Below, one piece after another: positions 7,218-15,330 of a DNA stretch of 57,322 nucleotides. Each line of letters begins with the position of its first letter. The stretch's first letter is position 1. The translations under genes and the position numbers were made by a program. The notes below the pieces were generated by a model that was not told the DNA's origin, did no database searches, and saw only the letters and a list, made by a program, of their open reading frames with translations. This stretch comes from Chitinophaga pinensis (GTDB lineage: Bacteria; Bacteroidota; Bacteroidia; NS11-12g; UBA955): assembly GCA_945865625.1 (NCBI GenBank), contig CAMBFD010000006.1:1-57322 (forward strand). The letters are read 5' to 3'.

Positions 7218-9575
7218 ATGAAAACATATAAATTATTCTCTGCATTGGCAATCTTGAGCGTATTTAGCGCCGGAAAGTCTCAAATTCAAACAGATGTATC
7301 TCCAATATTGGCTGCAGACAAAGCTCCAGACAAGAAATTTGAGATCACAGATTGTTTCAACCGTAAATATTACCCAACTACTCCAAAAATGTTTCAATGG
7401 ATTCCGGGAACAGAATATTATACCTTATTAGAAGACAATGTTTTAAACGTATACAACGCAAAAACGAAGACCAAAGCCAATTTTAATATTGGAAGTAAAT
7501 CTGAATTAGTTGATTTGTTTCAGGGATTTATTAAGTTAAATCCTACCGCAACATATAATGATGCAAAAATCTCAGGAATTCCAATGTTCAAATGGTTAAC
7601 TGCAACAGTGCAACCAAATTCAATCAAAATGCCAGCCTATTTCCAAGTAAAAAACGATATTTTTATGTTTATTTTAAATATCGAAGGAGATAAAGTTAGC
7701 CGATACATTGCACATTATGCAACCTTGCCAGAAAATATGGAAGCTCAGGAAATCACTGAATATATTGGCGCAAGAGTAATTGTAGATATCCCAATTAAAA
7801 ATACAGGCTTGAATTTGGCTTATGTAAGCAACAACAATATTTATGTGGATGGTTATTCAGACACCATTAAAATCACTTCTGATGGAGGAAAAGGCATTGT
7901 TTACGGACAATCTGTTCATAGAAATGAGTTTGGCATCTCTAAGGGCTTATTTTGGTCTAAATACGGATCAAAATTGGCATTTTATAGAATGGATGAACGC
8001 AGGGTTACCGACTACCCTCTTTTTTCTATCGCTGAAAGACCCGCTAAGCCTTCTACCATTAAATATCCAATGGCCGGTGATAGCAGCCATACTGTTACAA
8101 TTGGCGTATATAACTTACTTTTAAATAAAACTATTTATTTAAACACTGCAGGTCAATACGATCAATACCTTACAAACGTAACTTGGTCTCCAGATGAAAG
8201 TTCAATTTATGTTGCCATTGTAAACCGCGAACAAAATGAAATGAAATTGAACCAATATTCAGCGGAAGATGGTTCTCTGATCAAAACACTTTTTACGCAC
8301 AAACATCCCAAATACATTGAACCTGAAAATGGACCTTTATTCATTCCAAATTCAAATACCGATTTCATTTGGCAAAGTGAACTTGATGGGTTTAATCACC
8401 TATATTTATATTCTAAGGGACAATTATCTCAAATTACATCAGGAAAATGGGAAATTACAGATATCTATGGATTTGACAAATCGGGTCAATATTTAATCGT
8501 GAATTCAACTAGAAGCAACAAAGCTGAACTGTATACTGAAGAACCAATAAGCCGCTGCCCACTTGCAATTCAGTGGTCGAAACCAAAAAATGCACCGATT
8601 GTTTTATTTCCAAACCTTACTGGCACACACAACATTATTTCAAATTGCGAATCTGGATTTATCGGAAGTTTATTCTCAAATTCAACAACGCCTGGAATGA
8701 CTATATCGCTTAATATCGATGAAAGAATCAAGGAAACAATTTCCCATAAAATAAGTGATAAGTCGGAACAGAGAATATACGTTTCACAAAATCCGATCGA
8801 AGATTTTATTTTAGGTGAGGTTTCACTGTCACAATTGAACCACAATGGCATAACATTGCACACACGTACTTTCTTCCCTCCAAATTTTGACCAAACAAAG
8901 AAATATCCTGTTGTGGTTTATTTATATGGCGGACCGCATGCACAAATGGTAACCAATTCTTGGTTAGGTGGAGGTCAATTATGGATGCATTACATGGCTC
9001 AAAAGGGATATATTGTATTTACTGTTGACAATAGAGGTTCATCTCATAGAGGATTAGAATTTGAAAATGCAACGCATCGTCAATTGGGAACCGTAGAAAT
9101 GGAAGATCAATTGTTTGCATTGAACTATCTCAAGACGCAGCAATATGTAGATTCTAACAGAGTTGGTGTGCACGGATGGAGTTTTGGTGGATTCATGACA
9201 ACCTCATTGATGACAAGAAAACCAGGCGCTTACAAAGTGGGTGTTGCAGGCGGACCGGTAATCGATTGGTCTCTCTATGAAATCATGTACACCGAACGTT
9301 ATATGGATAAGCCTTCTGAAAATCCTGAGGGATATGCTGCCAACAACTTATTAAACCATGCAGGTAATTTAAAAGGCCGTTTGCTCATGATTCACGGTGC
9401 CGACGACGATGTTGTTGTTTGGCAGCACAGTTTAAAGTTTGTACAAAAATCTGTTGGGGCTATAAACACAAACTTAGACTATTACGTTTATCCTGGACAC
9501 AAACACAACGTTGTAGGACCAGACAGAGCGCATTTATATAAAAAGATTACACAATATTTCTTTGATTTTTTATAG
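7218..9575 (+). CDS. S9 family peptidase (dipeptidyl peptidase IV type)
   Basis: Exported prolyl dipeptidyl peptidase-like serine protease, 785 residues from ATG 7218. The ORF track adds 22 residues that would precede a good signal peptide (MKTYKLFSALAILSVFSAGKSQ). An N-terminal beta-propeller (DPPIV_N) includes the YRMDERRVTDYP segment, with the glutamate that in the family binds the substrate N-terminus. The C-terminal alpha/beta hydrolase has Ser655 in GWSFGG, Asp730 in HGADDDVV and His763 in GHKHNV. It probably trims X-Pro/Ala dipeptides from periplasmic peptides. Monocistronic, with a strong terminator downstream. Confidence 0.93.
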   Translation: MKTYKLFSALAILSVFSAGKSQIQTDVSPILAADKAPDKKFEITDCFNRKYYPTTPKMFQWIPGTEYYTLLEDNVLNVYNAKTKTKANFNIGSKSELVDLFQGFIKLNPTATYNDAKISGIPMFKWLTATVQPNSIKMPAYFQVKNDIFMFILNIEGDKVSRYIAHYATLPENMEAQEITEYIGARVIVDIPIKNTGLNLAYVSNNNIYVDGYSDTIKITSDGGKGIVYGQSVHRNEFGISKGLFWSKYGSKLAFYRMDERRVTDYPLFSIAERPAKPSTIKYPMAGDSSHTVTIGVYNLLLNKTIYLNTAGQYDQYLTNVTWSPDESSIYVAIVNREQNEMKLNQYSAEDGSLIKTLFTHKHPKYIEPENGPLFIPNSNTDFIWQSELDGFNHLYLYSKGQLSQITSGKWEITDIYGFDKSGQYLIVNSTRSNKAELYTEEPISRCPLAIQWSKPKNAPIVLFPNLTGTHNIISNCESGFIGSLFSNSTTPGMTISLNIDERIKETISHKISDKSEQRIYVSQNPIEDFILGEVSLSQLNHNGITLHTRTFFPPNFDQTKKYPVVVYLYGGPHAQMVTNSWLGGGQLWMHYMAQKGYIVFTVDNRGSSHRGLEFENATHRQLGTVEMEDQLFALNYLKTQQYVDSNRVGVHGWSFGGFMTTSLMTRKPGAYKVGVAGGPVIDWSLYEIMYTERYMDKPSENPEGYAANNLLNHAGNLKGRLLMIHGADDDVVVWQHSLKFVQKSVGAINTNLDYYVYPGHKHNVVGPDRAHLYKKITQYFFDFL

Positions 9576-9599
9576 CGCTAAACGCCAAAAATAGTTAAA

Positions 9600-9627
9600 G
9601 GACGCAATAAATTGCGTCCTTTTTTTT
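9600..9627 (+). terminator. Intrinsic terminator after the S9 peptidase
   Basis: GGACGCAAT-AA-ATTGCGTCC forms a perfect 9-bp stem and is followed by eight T. It lies 24 bases after the peptidase stop. Confidence 0.9.
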
Positions 9628-9629
9628 CT

Positions 9630-9637
9630 TATATTTG
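9630..9637 (+). promoter_or_regulatory. TAnnTTTG -7 element for HMG-CoA lyase
   Basis: TATATTTG begins three bases after the terminator T-run and 51 bases before the proposed GTG start. It implies an independent transcript for the lyase. Confidence 0.5.
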
Positions 9638-9680
9638 TGTAAATCCAAATTTAGGGGGAAAAGGAAAATCTATAAAACAA

Positions 9681-10550
9681 GTGAAGCAGAGAGATTTTAC
9701 AATTGTTGAATGCCCCCGAGATGCCATGCAAGGCATTTCACACTTCATCCCAACTGAAAAGAAGATTGAATATCTAAAAGCATTGTTAAAGTGCAATTTT
9801 GAGGTATTGGATTGTGGGAGTTTTGTAAATCCCGAGTCGGTACCCCAGATGGCAGATACAAATGAAGTAATCAATGCCATTTCTGAGATTGATACACCCA
9901 CAAAGTTATTGGTTATTGTTGCCAATGAGCGTGGCGCATTGAAGGCTGTAATTCATCCTAAGATTAAGTATTTAGGGTACCCATTTTCACTGAGTGAAAC
10001 CTTTCAAAGAAGAAATACAAATTCAACCCAACAAGATTCATTTATACGTCTTGCCAAAATTCAAGAAATTGCAGTTTCATCTGGAAAAGAAGTTGTGGCA
10101 TATATCAGCATGGCTTTTGGCAATCCATACGGCGATGAATACCATGCAGAGTTGGCTATGCAATGGGCCGATAAAATTGGCAGCATTGGCGTTAGAATCA
10201 TTAGTTTAGCCGATACCACAGGATTGGCAAATGTGAACGACATTCAAAAGATATATTCTAATTTAATTCCTCATTTCCCCCATATTGACTTTGGAGCTCA
10301 CTTCCATGCGAAGGCCTTTGATTGGGAAAATAAAATACAAGCTGCATTAGACGCTGGATGCAAACGATTTGATGGTGCTTTATTGGGCTTTGGAGGTTGC
10401 CCATTTGCAAAAGATGATCTCACCGGGAATATTCCGATGGAGCAGTTGATTCCATATTTAAACGAAAACGGTTATATTCAAAAAAAATATGGCATTGATA
10501 GCGAGTTACTTGACTTAGCTTCAACCGTTTTTGCAAAAGGGGAAATTTAG
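9681..10550 (+). CDS. Hydroxymethylglutaryl-CoA lyase
   Basis: HMGL-like TIM-barrel lyase that splits HMG-CoA to acetyl-CoA and acetoacetate, as in leucine and ketone-body metabolism. Visible blocks are VECPRDAMQGI (substrate/metal site near the N-terminus), DCGSFVNPESVPQMADT, AFGNPYGDEYH, GAHFHAKAFDWENKI with metal-binding histidines, and GFGGCPFAKDDLTGNIP with the catalytic cysteine. The GTG at 9681 gives 289 residues, the family length. The ORF-track start at 9612 lies inside the upstream terminator and is not credible. The stop codon is the first part of repeat copy 2. Confidence 0.93.
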   Translation: MKQRDFTIVECPRDAMQGISHFIPTEKKIEYLKALLKCNFEVLDCGSFVNPESVPQMADTNEVINAISEIDTPTKLLVIVANERGALKAVIHPKIKYLGYPFSLSETFQRRNTNSTQQDSFIRLAKIQEIAVSSGKEVVAYISMAFGNPYGDEYHAELAMQWADKIGSIGVRIISLADTTGLANVNDIQKIYSNLIPHFPHIDFGAHFHAKAFDWENKIQAALDAGCKRFDGALLGFGGCPFAKDDLTGNIPMEQLIPYLNENGYIQKKYGIDSELLDLASTVFAKGEI

Positions 10551-10610
10551 GGTTTAGGGTTTAGAGTTTTGGTTTAACGATTTCATAAACCTTTATAAAC
10601 CCTAAAAAAC
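10547..10610. repeat. Intergenic GTTTA-heptamer element, copy 2
   Basis: It starts at the lyase stop codon and reads GTTTAGG-GTTTAGA-GTTTTGG, then a spacer, then the inverted units ATAAACC and ATAAACCCTAAA. Same architecture as the copies near 4.65 kb and 37.9 kb. Confidence 0.6.
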
Positions 10611-10637
10611 AAAAAAAAAGCCACCAAAAGGCGACTT
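10611..10637 (-). terminator. Intrinsic terminator on the minus strand, downstream of the XRE gene
   Basis: Read on the minus strand, AAGTCGCC-TTTT-GGTGGCTT forms an 8-bp stem with two G-T pairs and is followed by seven more T (nine in all with the stem). Confidence 0.65.
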
Positions 10638-10654
10638 CGAAATAAATGAACTAT

Positions 10655-10674
10655 ATTTTTAGTTGACTAAAAAT
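10655..10674. repeat. Perfect 8-bp AT-rich hairpin
   Basis: ATTTTTAG-TTGA-CTAAAAAT lies in the gap between HMG-CoA lyase and the XRE gene. It has no GC clamp and only a short T-run, so it is not a typical terminator. Function unknown. Confidence 0.4.
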
Positions 10675-10764
10675 TACTTTCACTATTTAGGCATAAGATT
10701 AAAATACGCAATAATACTGCTACAAATTTCAATGGCTAATTGGAATTTTTATTAGTAGTTCTCT

Positions 10765-11082
10765 TTACATAATTTTTTGCAATCTTAATAATTCAATAAT
10801 AATATCCAGCTTTTGAAGCAAGGCATCATTATTTTCTGAAGTTCTAGCTGGAATAATAATGGCAGATGGATTAAAATCTCCATTCTCATTTTCAAAAAGA
10901 TCTCTTGGGTTTACGCCCAATGTCACACAAATTTTTTCCAATGTGTCTACACGCATTGTTTGCTTTTTAAGCATGTAGTGAAACCCTTGTTCACTCAAAT
11001 CGCACAACCTCGCCAATTCTTTAATTGGCATTCTCTTAGAGGCAGCAAGATTTTTGATCTTGTTGTAATCTAACCTACTCAC
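10765..11082 (-). CDS. Small XRE-family (Cro/CI-type) HTH regulator
   Basis: DNA-binding protein of 105 residues from a GTG start. Residues 1-63 form an HTH_3 domain with the pattern KELARLCDLSEQGFHYMLKK (recognition helix) and TLEKICVTLGVNPRDLFE. A short linker leads to an amphipathic leucine-rich C-terminal helix (DALLQKLDIIIELLRLQKI) that probably dimerises. No adjacent toxin, phage or restriction gene is present, so it is more likely a stand-alone Bacteroidota regulator than part of an addiction module. Target genes cannot be read from sequence. Confidence 0.85.
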   Translation of the reverse strand: MSRLDYNKIKNLAASKRMPIKELARLCDLSEQGFHYMLKKQTMRVDTLEKICVTLGVNPRDLFENENGDFNPSAIIIPARTSENNDALLQKLDIIIELLRLQKIM

Positions 11083-11388
11083 GTCTTTTTCTGTTTAGTT
11101 TTAGTTTAAGTAATTCCGAAAATACAGAATAACTCAATACTATAAACTTGGTTTAAGTGCATTTATTTTATCTGTTTGAACAAAGTTTCATATAAAATAA
11201 CAAAAACCATTATGAAAATCCGTCTAAATAATTGAATTTCAAATGCTTAATAGATTGCTTGCAGTTTATAATTTGACCTATTTGTGACTCATATTATAGT
11301 AATTCATAATAAATTAAATTAATCTATAATTAAATTATCATTTACATTACAAAAAAAACCTAAAATAATTGATTTTTTTAACAGAACA
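11083..11388. other. 306-base intergenic region without a gene
   Basis: A very AT-rich stretch between the XRE start and the LytTR-regulator stop. Both strands are broken by frequent stops, and I see no RNA gene, strong terminator or repeat. Just upstream of the XRE start on the minus strand is the short direct repeat AAACTAAAACTAAAC, which could belong to its own promoter or operator. TATTTTCG nearby is a one-mismatch -7 candidate. Confidence 0.4.
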
Positions 11389-12120
11389 TTAAAATTTCTT
11401 TTTTGACAATAGGTTTGAAATAGGATCTTTATAATTTTTACCAATTGGAACTTCAATATCGCCCTCCAAAATAATGGCATTATTTTGAATTGACTTTATT
11501 TTATCAATGGCAATGATAAAACTTCTGTGAACTCGCACAAAATTAGTTTGTGGTAAACCCGCTTCCATGTTTCTCATTGTTTGCAAGGTTACGATTCGCT
11601 TCGTAGGAGAAATCCATATTTTCACATAATCGGCAAACGCCTCAATATAATATATGTCTTTGAACAATATTTTCTGATGTTCGCCGTCTACTTTTACGTA
11701 AACATAATCTTCAATAGTAGAAGCCACTTCTGTAGCGTCGTTACGGTATTCTATATATTCTTCTAGTCTCTTGATCGCTTTTCCTAATCGGTCGGGGGAA
11801 ATGGGCTTTAAAAGGTAATCTAAGGCCTCATATTCAAACGCATCAGCCGCAAAATTTGGATGAGCCGTTGTGAAAATAACTGCAAATGGTGATGGATATT
11901 GCGATTGAATAAAATCCAATCCCGATTGCCCGGGCATTTGAATGTCGGTAAAAACTACAGCTGGGTTTAACTCTTTCAAAGCAGGCAACGCTTCCGAGGG
12001 GTTATTAAATTTACCAACTATTTCTATTTGAGGAAAACTCATCAAAAGTCCCTCCAAAACATCTAAAGCCAGAGGCTCGTCATCAATTAATACAGTTCTA
12101 ATTTTGTTCATGTTAGTCAT
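11389..12120 (-). CDS. LytTR-type response regulator
   Basis: Two-domain transcription factor of 243 residues. The receiver domain has acidic residues DDE at 13-15, phosphoacceptor Asp59 in VVFTDIQMPG, threonine in IFTTAHP and lysine in DYLLKPIS. From about residue 140 comes a LytTR DNA-binding domain with the family pattern IYYIEAFADYVKIW, TLQTMRNME and FVRVHRSFII. It is the output partner of the histidine kinase whose 3' end it overlaps by eight bases. Such LytS/LytR-like pairs often regulate envelope genes, matching the upstream neighbours. Confidence 0.95.
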   Translation of the reverse strand: MTNMNKIRTVLIDDEPLALDVLEGLLMSFPQIEIVGKFNNPSEALPALKELNPAVVFTDIQMPGQSGLDFIQSQYPSPFAVIFTTAHPNFAADAFEYEALDYLLKPISPDRLGKAIKRLEEYIEYRNDATEVASTIEDYVYVKVDGEHQKILFKDIYYIEAFADYVKIWISPTKRIVTLQTMRNMEAGLPQTNFVRVHRSFIIAIDKIKSIQNNAIILEGDIEVPIGKNYKDPISNLLSKKKF

Positions 12121-13156
12121 TTATTATTAAATCAACCTGATAAACATTTTCCGATATGCTCGAATTCAATTCATGTTTACCTGGATATGTTAAAGATAAT
12201 CTTTTTTTAATATTCTGCAGCCCTATGCCACCCATTTCTTTACTTTTCTTCGATGGATCGAAAGAATTTTCGATAAGAAAACGAAATCCGTGTTCCAATG
12301 CCACAATATGTATTTTAACAAATCTATCAGCGACCATTACATTTTCGCTATGTTTAAATGCGTTTTCAACCAATGTTAAAAGCAACATAGGCTCAATATT
12401 TTGATCTTTGATATTTTCATCGACATTGACTTCAATGATAACTGCATTCCCCAATCTTAATTTTTCAATTTCAACATAATCTAGGATGTGTTTAATTTCT
12501 TTTAATATAGAAACATGCCCTTGATTACTCTCATAAAGCACATACCTCAAAATATCTGATAAACGAAGCACAACTGTAGGTGCTAAGTCCGATTTTTTTA
12601 AAGTTAACGCGTATAAATTGTTGAGAGAATTGAATAAAAAGTGGGGGTTAATTTGGGCCTTTAAAAATTTAAGTTCGGTTTGCAACTGAATTTGCTGCAA
12701 TTCTTTTTGCGATTTTTGGTCTTTGTACCATTGTTTGGTGAATTTCAAAACCATTGTCATAACCACTGAAAATAAAACACTAAGCGACAAAAAGAAGAGA
12801 AAAGCACTCGACCAAACCAAACTTTGTAAATCTTCATTGCTGATAACCAAATGTGCTACAATTGCCAACGGAAAGCAAATGGAAATGATTGATAAAATTA
12901 AAGTAAACAAATAAGACAAATAACTTTTTGTAAACAAATATCTTGGAACTAAATAATAAAGGTTGAAATACGAAACGAGTGCGTGTAATGAAAGTAAAAT
13001 AACGGAATCTAGGAGTCCATCGAGCCAACTTTCTGCCCAACGAAAAGAAAACGAATAAACAGATGCGTAAACAATCCAAAATAATGCATGATCTAGTTTG
13101 AAATTTAATGCAAACCTTTCAAATTTTGACAAATATAGCGTAGCGCTTTTTTGCAA
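12113..13156 (-). CDS. LytS-type sensor histidine kinase (His_kinase family)
   Basis: Membrane sensor kinase of 347 residues. The N-terminal half has about four transmembrane helices and no separate sensor domain. The phosphoacceptor region is QINPHFLFNSLNNLYAL, the N-box is LVENAFKHSE and the ATP lid is GGIGLQNIKKRL. The ORF begins with TTG 12 bases after the small membrane protein gene; the start is uncertain because a perfect -7 element (13130-13137) lies inside its first codons. It overlaps the LytTR regulator by eight bases, so the two form a two-component system. Confidence 0.92.
   Translation of the reverse strand: MQKSATLYLSKFERFALNFKLDHALFWIVYASVYSFSFRWAESWLDGLLDSVILLSLHALVSYFNLYYLVPRYLFTKSYLSYLFTLILSIISICFPLAIVAHLVISNEDLQSLVWSSAFLFFLSLSVLFSVVMTMVLKFTKQWYKDQKSQKELQQIQLQTELKFLKAQINPHFLFNSLNNLYALTLKKSDLAPTVVLRLSDILRYVLYESNQGHVSILKEIKHILDYVEIEKLRLGNAVIIEVNVDENIKDQNIEPMLLLTLVENAFKHSENVMVADRFVKIHIVALEHGFRFLIENSFDPSKKSKEMGGIGLQNIKKRLSLTYPGKHELNSSISENVYQVDLIIND
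13130..13137 (-). promoter_or_regulatory. TAnnTTTG element within the start of the LytS-type kinase
   Basis: TATATTTG on the minus strand falls about 19 bases after the annotated TTG. If active, it would give the kinase-regulator pair a promoter separate from the upstream envelope genes and would require a later translation start. Confidence 0.3.
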
Positions 13157-13167
13157 ATCCAGGGATA

Positions 13168-13389
13168 TTACTTTCCTATGTTTTGGAGTAAATCTAAACC
13201 GAATTCTAAAAATTTAGATGGGCTGATCATCTCAGGACTAGACTGAGTGAATTTTTTCAACAAACCAGAAGGTATTTCTTCAGTTGTATTGTGTAATGAA
13301 AAATAATAACGAGCTGAGGTAAAACCAACGGCATTGATTAAAATCAATGCAGCAATGATATACAGTTTCTTTTTTGCTTTGTTATTCAT
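13168..13389 (-). CDS. Small single-span membrane protein of unknown function
   Basis: An ATG-started frame of 73 residues. A lysine-rich N-terminus (MNNKAKKKLY) is followed by one hydrophobic segment (IIAALILINAVGFTSA) and a roughly 45-residue tail predicted outside the membrane. It has no cysteine lipobox and matches no family I recognise. It sits between the LTA-synthase-like gene (75 bases upstream) and the sensor kinase (11 bases downstream) on the same strand. A role as envelope accessory or kinase-associated peptide is a guess from context only. Confidence 0.6.
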   Translation of the reverse strand: MNNKAKKKLYIIAALILINAVGFTSARYYFSLHNTTEEIPSGLLKKFTQSSPEMISPSKFLEFGLDLLQNIGK

Positions 13390-13464
13390 TTTTTATTTTA
13401 TTAGTTTATTCAAAAAGAATGCCAACTTTATGATAGACGTATGAAGGAGTGAAAATGTTTCAAT

Positions 13465-15330
13465 TTATTTTAAAAAATCCACAATTATTTTCGACTGAAT
13501 GCTCAATAGAAGACTGTCGGCCCTATTCCATTGACGTTTGCGCGAAATTGACATTTTGTCAGTTTGCAAGTATCTATATGACAGAGAGTCGAAATATATG
13601 GTTGAACCAGTTAAATTAGATATTGCATTTTTAGGATGTTCAGGTCTAAAAAAGGACCTTGAAAAGACTGCGTTATTATCTGTAGTTTGAAGCACTAAGT
13701 CAACTAAAGATTGATAAATATCGGCTTGAGAAACCACACTTCTATTCACTTTTCCTTGCATTTCCTTTGGTAAACAACGTCCATAAAACAACAAAGGAAT
13801 GTGAAAGAAATTTCGTGAAGCCAGAGCCGTATTCTCCGTATTTAGCTCTTTTCCATGATCGGCGGTCACCACAAATAGCGTATTGTTAAAATGAGGAGAC
13901 GATTGCATTTTACCAATAAACGACTTCAATGCTCTGTCTGTATATCTCATACAAAATGCCATCTTTTCTTTGACCGATTTGCAAGATTTGGGTGCTAAAT
14001 CATAAGGTTCATGTGTGCTTAAAGTTAAAATGGATGCAAAATATGGACCTTGATTCCCAATCAGCTGTTTTGCGGCAAATTGGAGCATCATAGAATCTTG
14101 AATCCCCCACTTTCCTGTAGATTCAGTAAATTGTTTCATTTGGTTCAAGCCATACAAGCTTTTAAAACCGCAAGATTTCAAATAAAATTCCATGTTGGCA
14201 AAGTTCAAATCTCCACCATAAAAAAACTTAGAATCATATCCCTTTGTGTTGAATTGCTTAACCAAAGAAGGTAGCTTATTGAATTTTGAGGGATGATTGA
14301 TCATGTTTTGCCATGACTGTCCTGGCCAAGCACTAAATAAACTAAGCAATCCTTTATCTGTTCTATCGCCAGAGGCAAAAGCTTGCGTAAATGCATATCC
14401 GTTTTTTGCCAGTTCATCTATATATGGCATTTCATTGCCATCATGTCCCTCGAAATAAGAAGACATTTCAGCTGAAAATCCTTCCAAAACAATGAGTACA
14501 ACATTTGGATATTGATTCCAATAAACTAAGTTAAAACGATTGTTTTCTGAATATAAATATGATTTATTTAGGTCAACATTATTGAATTTCCCATTTGTAA
14601 AATGTTCAATTTCTGCCAATCCCCCAGCTTCGGTCAATTGATAGAAAAAATTCCAGCATGAATTTGTAGAAAGCATATTCAATTCTCGTTTTTCCGAAAA
14701 AGATGCATCTGATATAAGCACCGGCATGATGCCAAATCCTCCCCTCACCCCAATAAACAGAAACGCAAAAACAAGAATGCTATTTTTTGTAGAAATCACA
14801 AAAGTTGATTCTATTTTATTTTGAAAAAATCGCAAAAATATTTTTCTGATGACTATAAAAATGAATGCGATACCAATAATTGAAAAAAACCAAAACTGCA
14901 CCGACATTGTATTCAGGACTTCCTTGGGAAATTTCAAATAAAAGAACAGTTGCAAATCGACTTTCCGATTCCAAAAATGAATGAGTTGAATGTCGAGCAA
15001 TGTTAATACAACCACAAACATGGATAAGCCTATCAAAATAAAAAGCGTAACAGATTTAAACATCTTTGATTTGCTGAAATGACAAAGCATTAATAAAACC
15101 AGCGACACAGCTGCAAGATAAGACGACATAGAAACATCTTGCTTAAAGCCATGTAATGCGCCTAATAAGCACTCAAAAGCGCTCAAATGATTCGAAAGTG
15201 CAAAAAAGAAAATTGCAATTCTTGAAAGGAATTGTAAAGATAAAAACCACAGAAAAAGTGAAAGTATAAACGAAAAAAAACCGTTAAATAACGGTTTTTT
15301 TTCTAGAAATATATTTTTAAAATTTATCAA
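13465..15330 (-). CDS. LTA-synthase-like membrane phosphatase/transferase (sulfatase fold)
   Basis: Inner-membrane protein of 621 residues with an N-terminal block of about five transmembrane helices and a large extracytoplasmic alkaline-phosphatase-superfamily domain. Metal-site and nucleophile motifs are NVVLIVLEGFSAE, Thr324 in SGDRTDKG, and VVTADHGKEL near the C-terminus. In Gram-positives this family polymerises glycerol phosphate; in Gram-negatives relatives transfer phosphoglycerol or phosphoethanolamine to envelope glycans, the likelier role here. The ATG overlaps the stop of the secreted NHL protein by four bases. A perfect terminator-like palindrome lies within codons 10-19. Confidence 0.88.
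   Translation of the reverse strand: MINFKNIFLEKKPLFNGFFSFILSLFLWFLSLQFLSRIAIFFFALSNHLSAFECLLGALHGFKQDVSMSSYLAAVSLVLLMLCHFSKSKMFKSVTLFILIGLSMFVVVLTLLDIQLIHFWNRKVDLQLFFYLKFPKEVLNTMSVQFWFFSIIGIAFIFIVIRKIFLRFFQNKIESTFVISTKNSILVFAFLFIGVRGGFGIMPVLISDASFSEKRELNMLSTNSCWNFFYQLTEAGGLAEIEHFTNGKFNNVDLNKSYLYSENNRFNLVYWNQYPNVVLIVLEGFSAEMSSYFEGHDGNEMPYIDELAKNGYAFTQAFASGDRTDKGLLSLFSAWPGQSWQNMINHPSKFNKLPSLVKQFNTKGYDSKFFYGGDLNFANMEFYLKSCGFKSLYGLNQMKQFTESTGKWGIQDSMMLQFAAKQLIGNQGPYFASILTLSTHEPYDLAPKSCKSVKEKMAFCMRYTDRALKSFIGKMQSSPHFNNTLFVVTADHGKELNTENTALASRNFFHIPLLFYGRCLPKEMQGKVNRSVVSQADIYQSLVDLVLQTTDNNAVFSRSFFRPEHPKNAISNLTGSTIYFDSLSYRYLQTDKMSISRKRQWNRADSLLLSIQSKIIVDFLK
15273..15302 (-). terminator. Terminator-like perfect palindrome inside the LTA-synthase-like gene
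   Basis: A8-CCGTTA-(2)-TAACGG-T8: each half is 14 bases, perfectly complementary, with a 2-base centre. On the minus strand it is a hairpin followed by eight T, falling in codons 10-19 (KKPLFNGFF). It could attenuate transcription arriving from the secreted NHL protein gene. Confidence 0.55.

Noticed and set aside
7843-8124. 93-residue ORF within the S9 peptidase gene
   Set aside because: Same-strand shadow frame in the beta-propeller region; no start context or motif.
10547-10610. TTTAGGG repeats resembling plant-type telomere sequence
   Set aside because: Only two or three degenerate units, inverted arms and bacterial gene context; a chance likeness within the heptamer element family.
10765-11082. 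XRE regulator as sign of a prophage or restriction module
   Set aside because: No integrase, phage structural, methylase or toxin gene nearby; flanks are core metabolism and a two-component pair.
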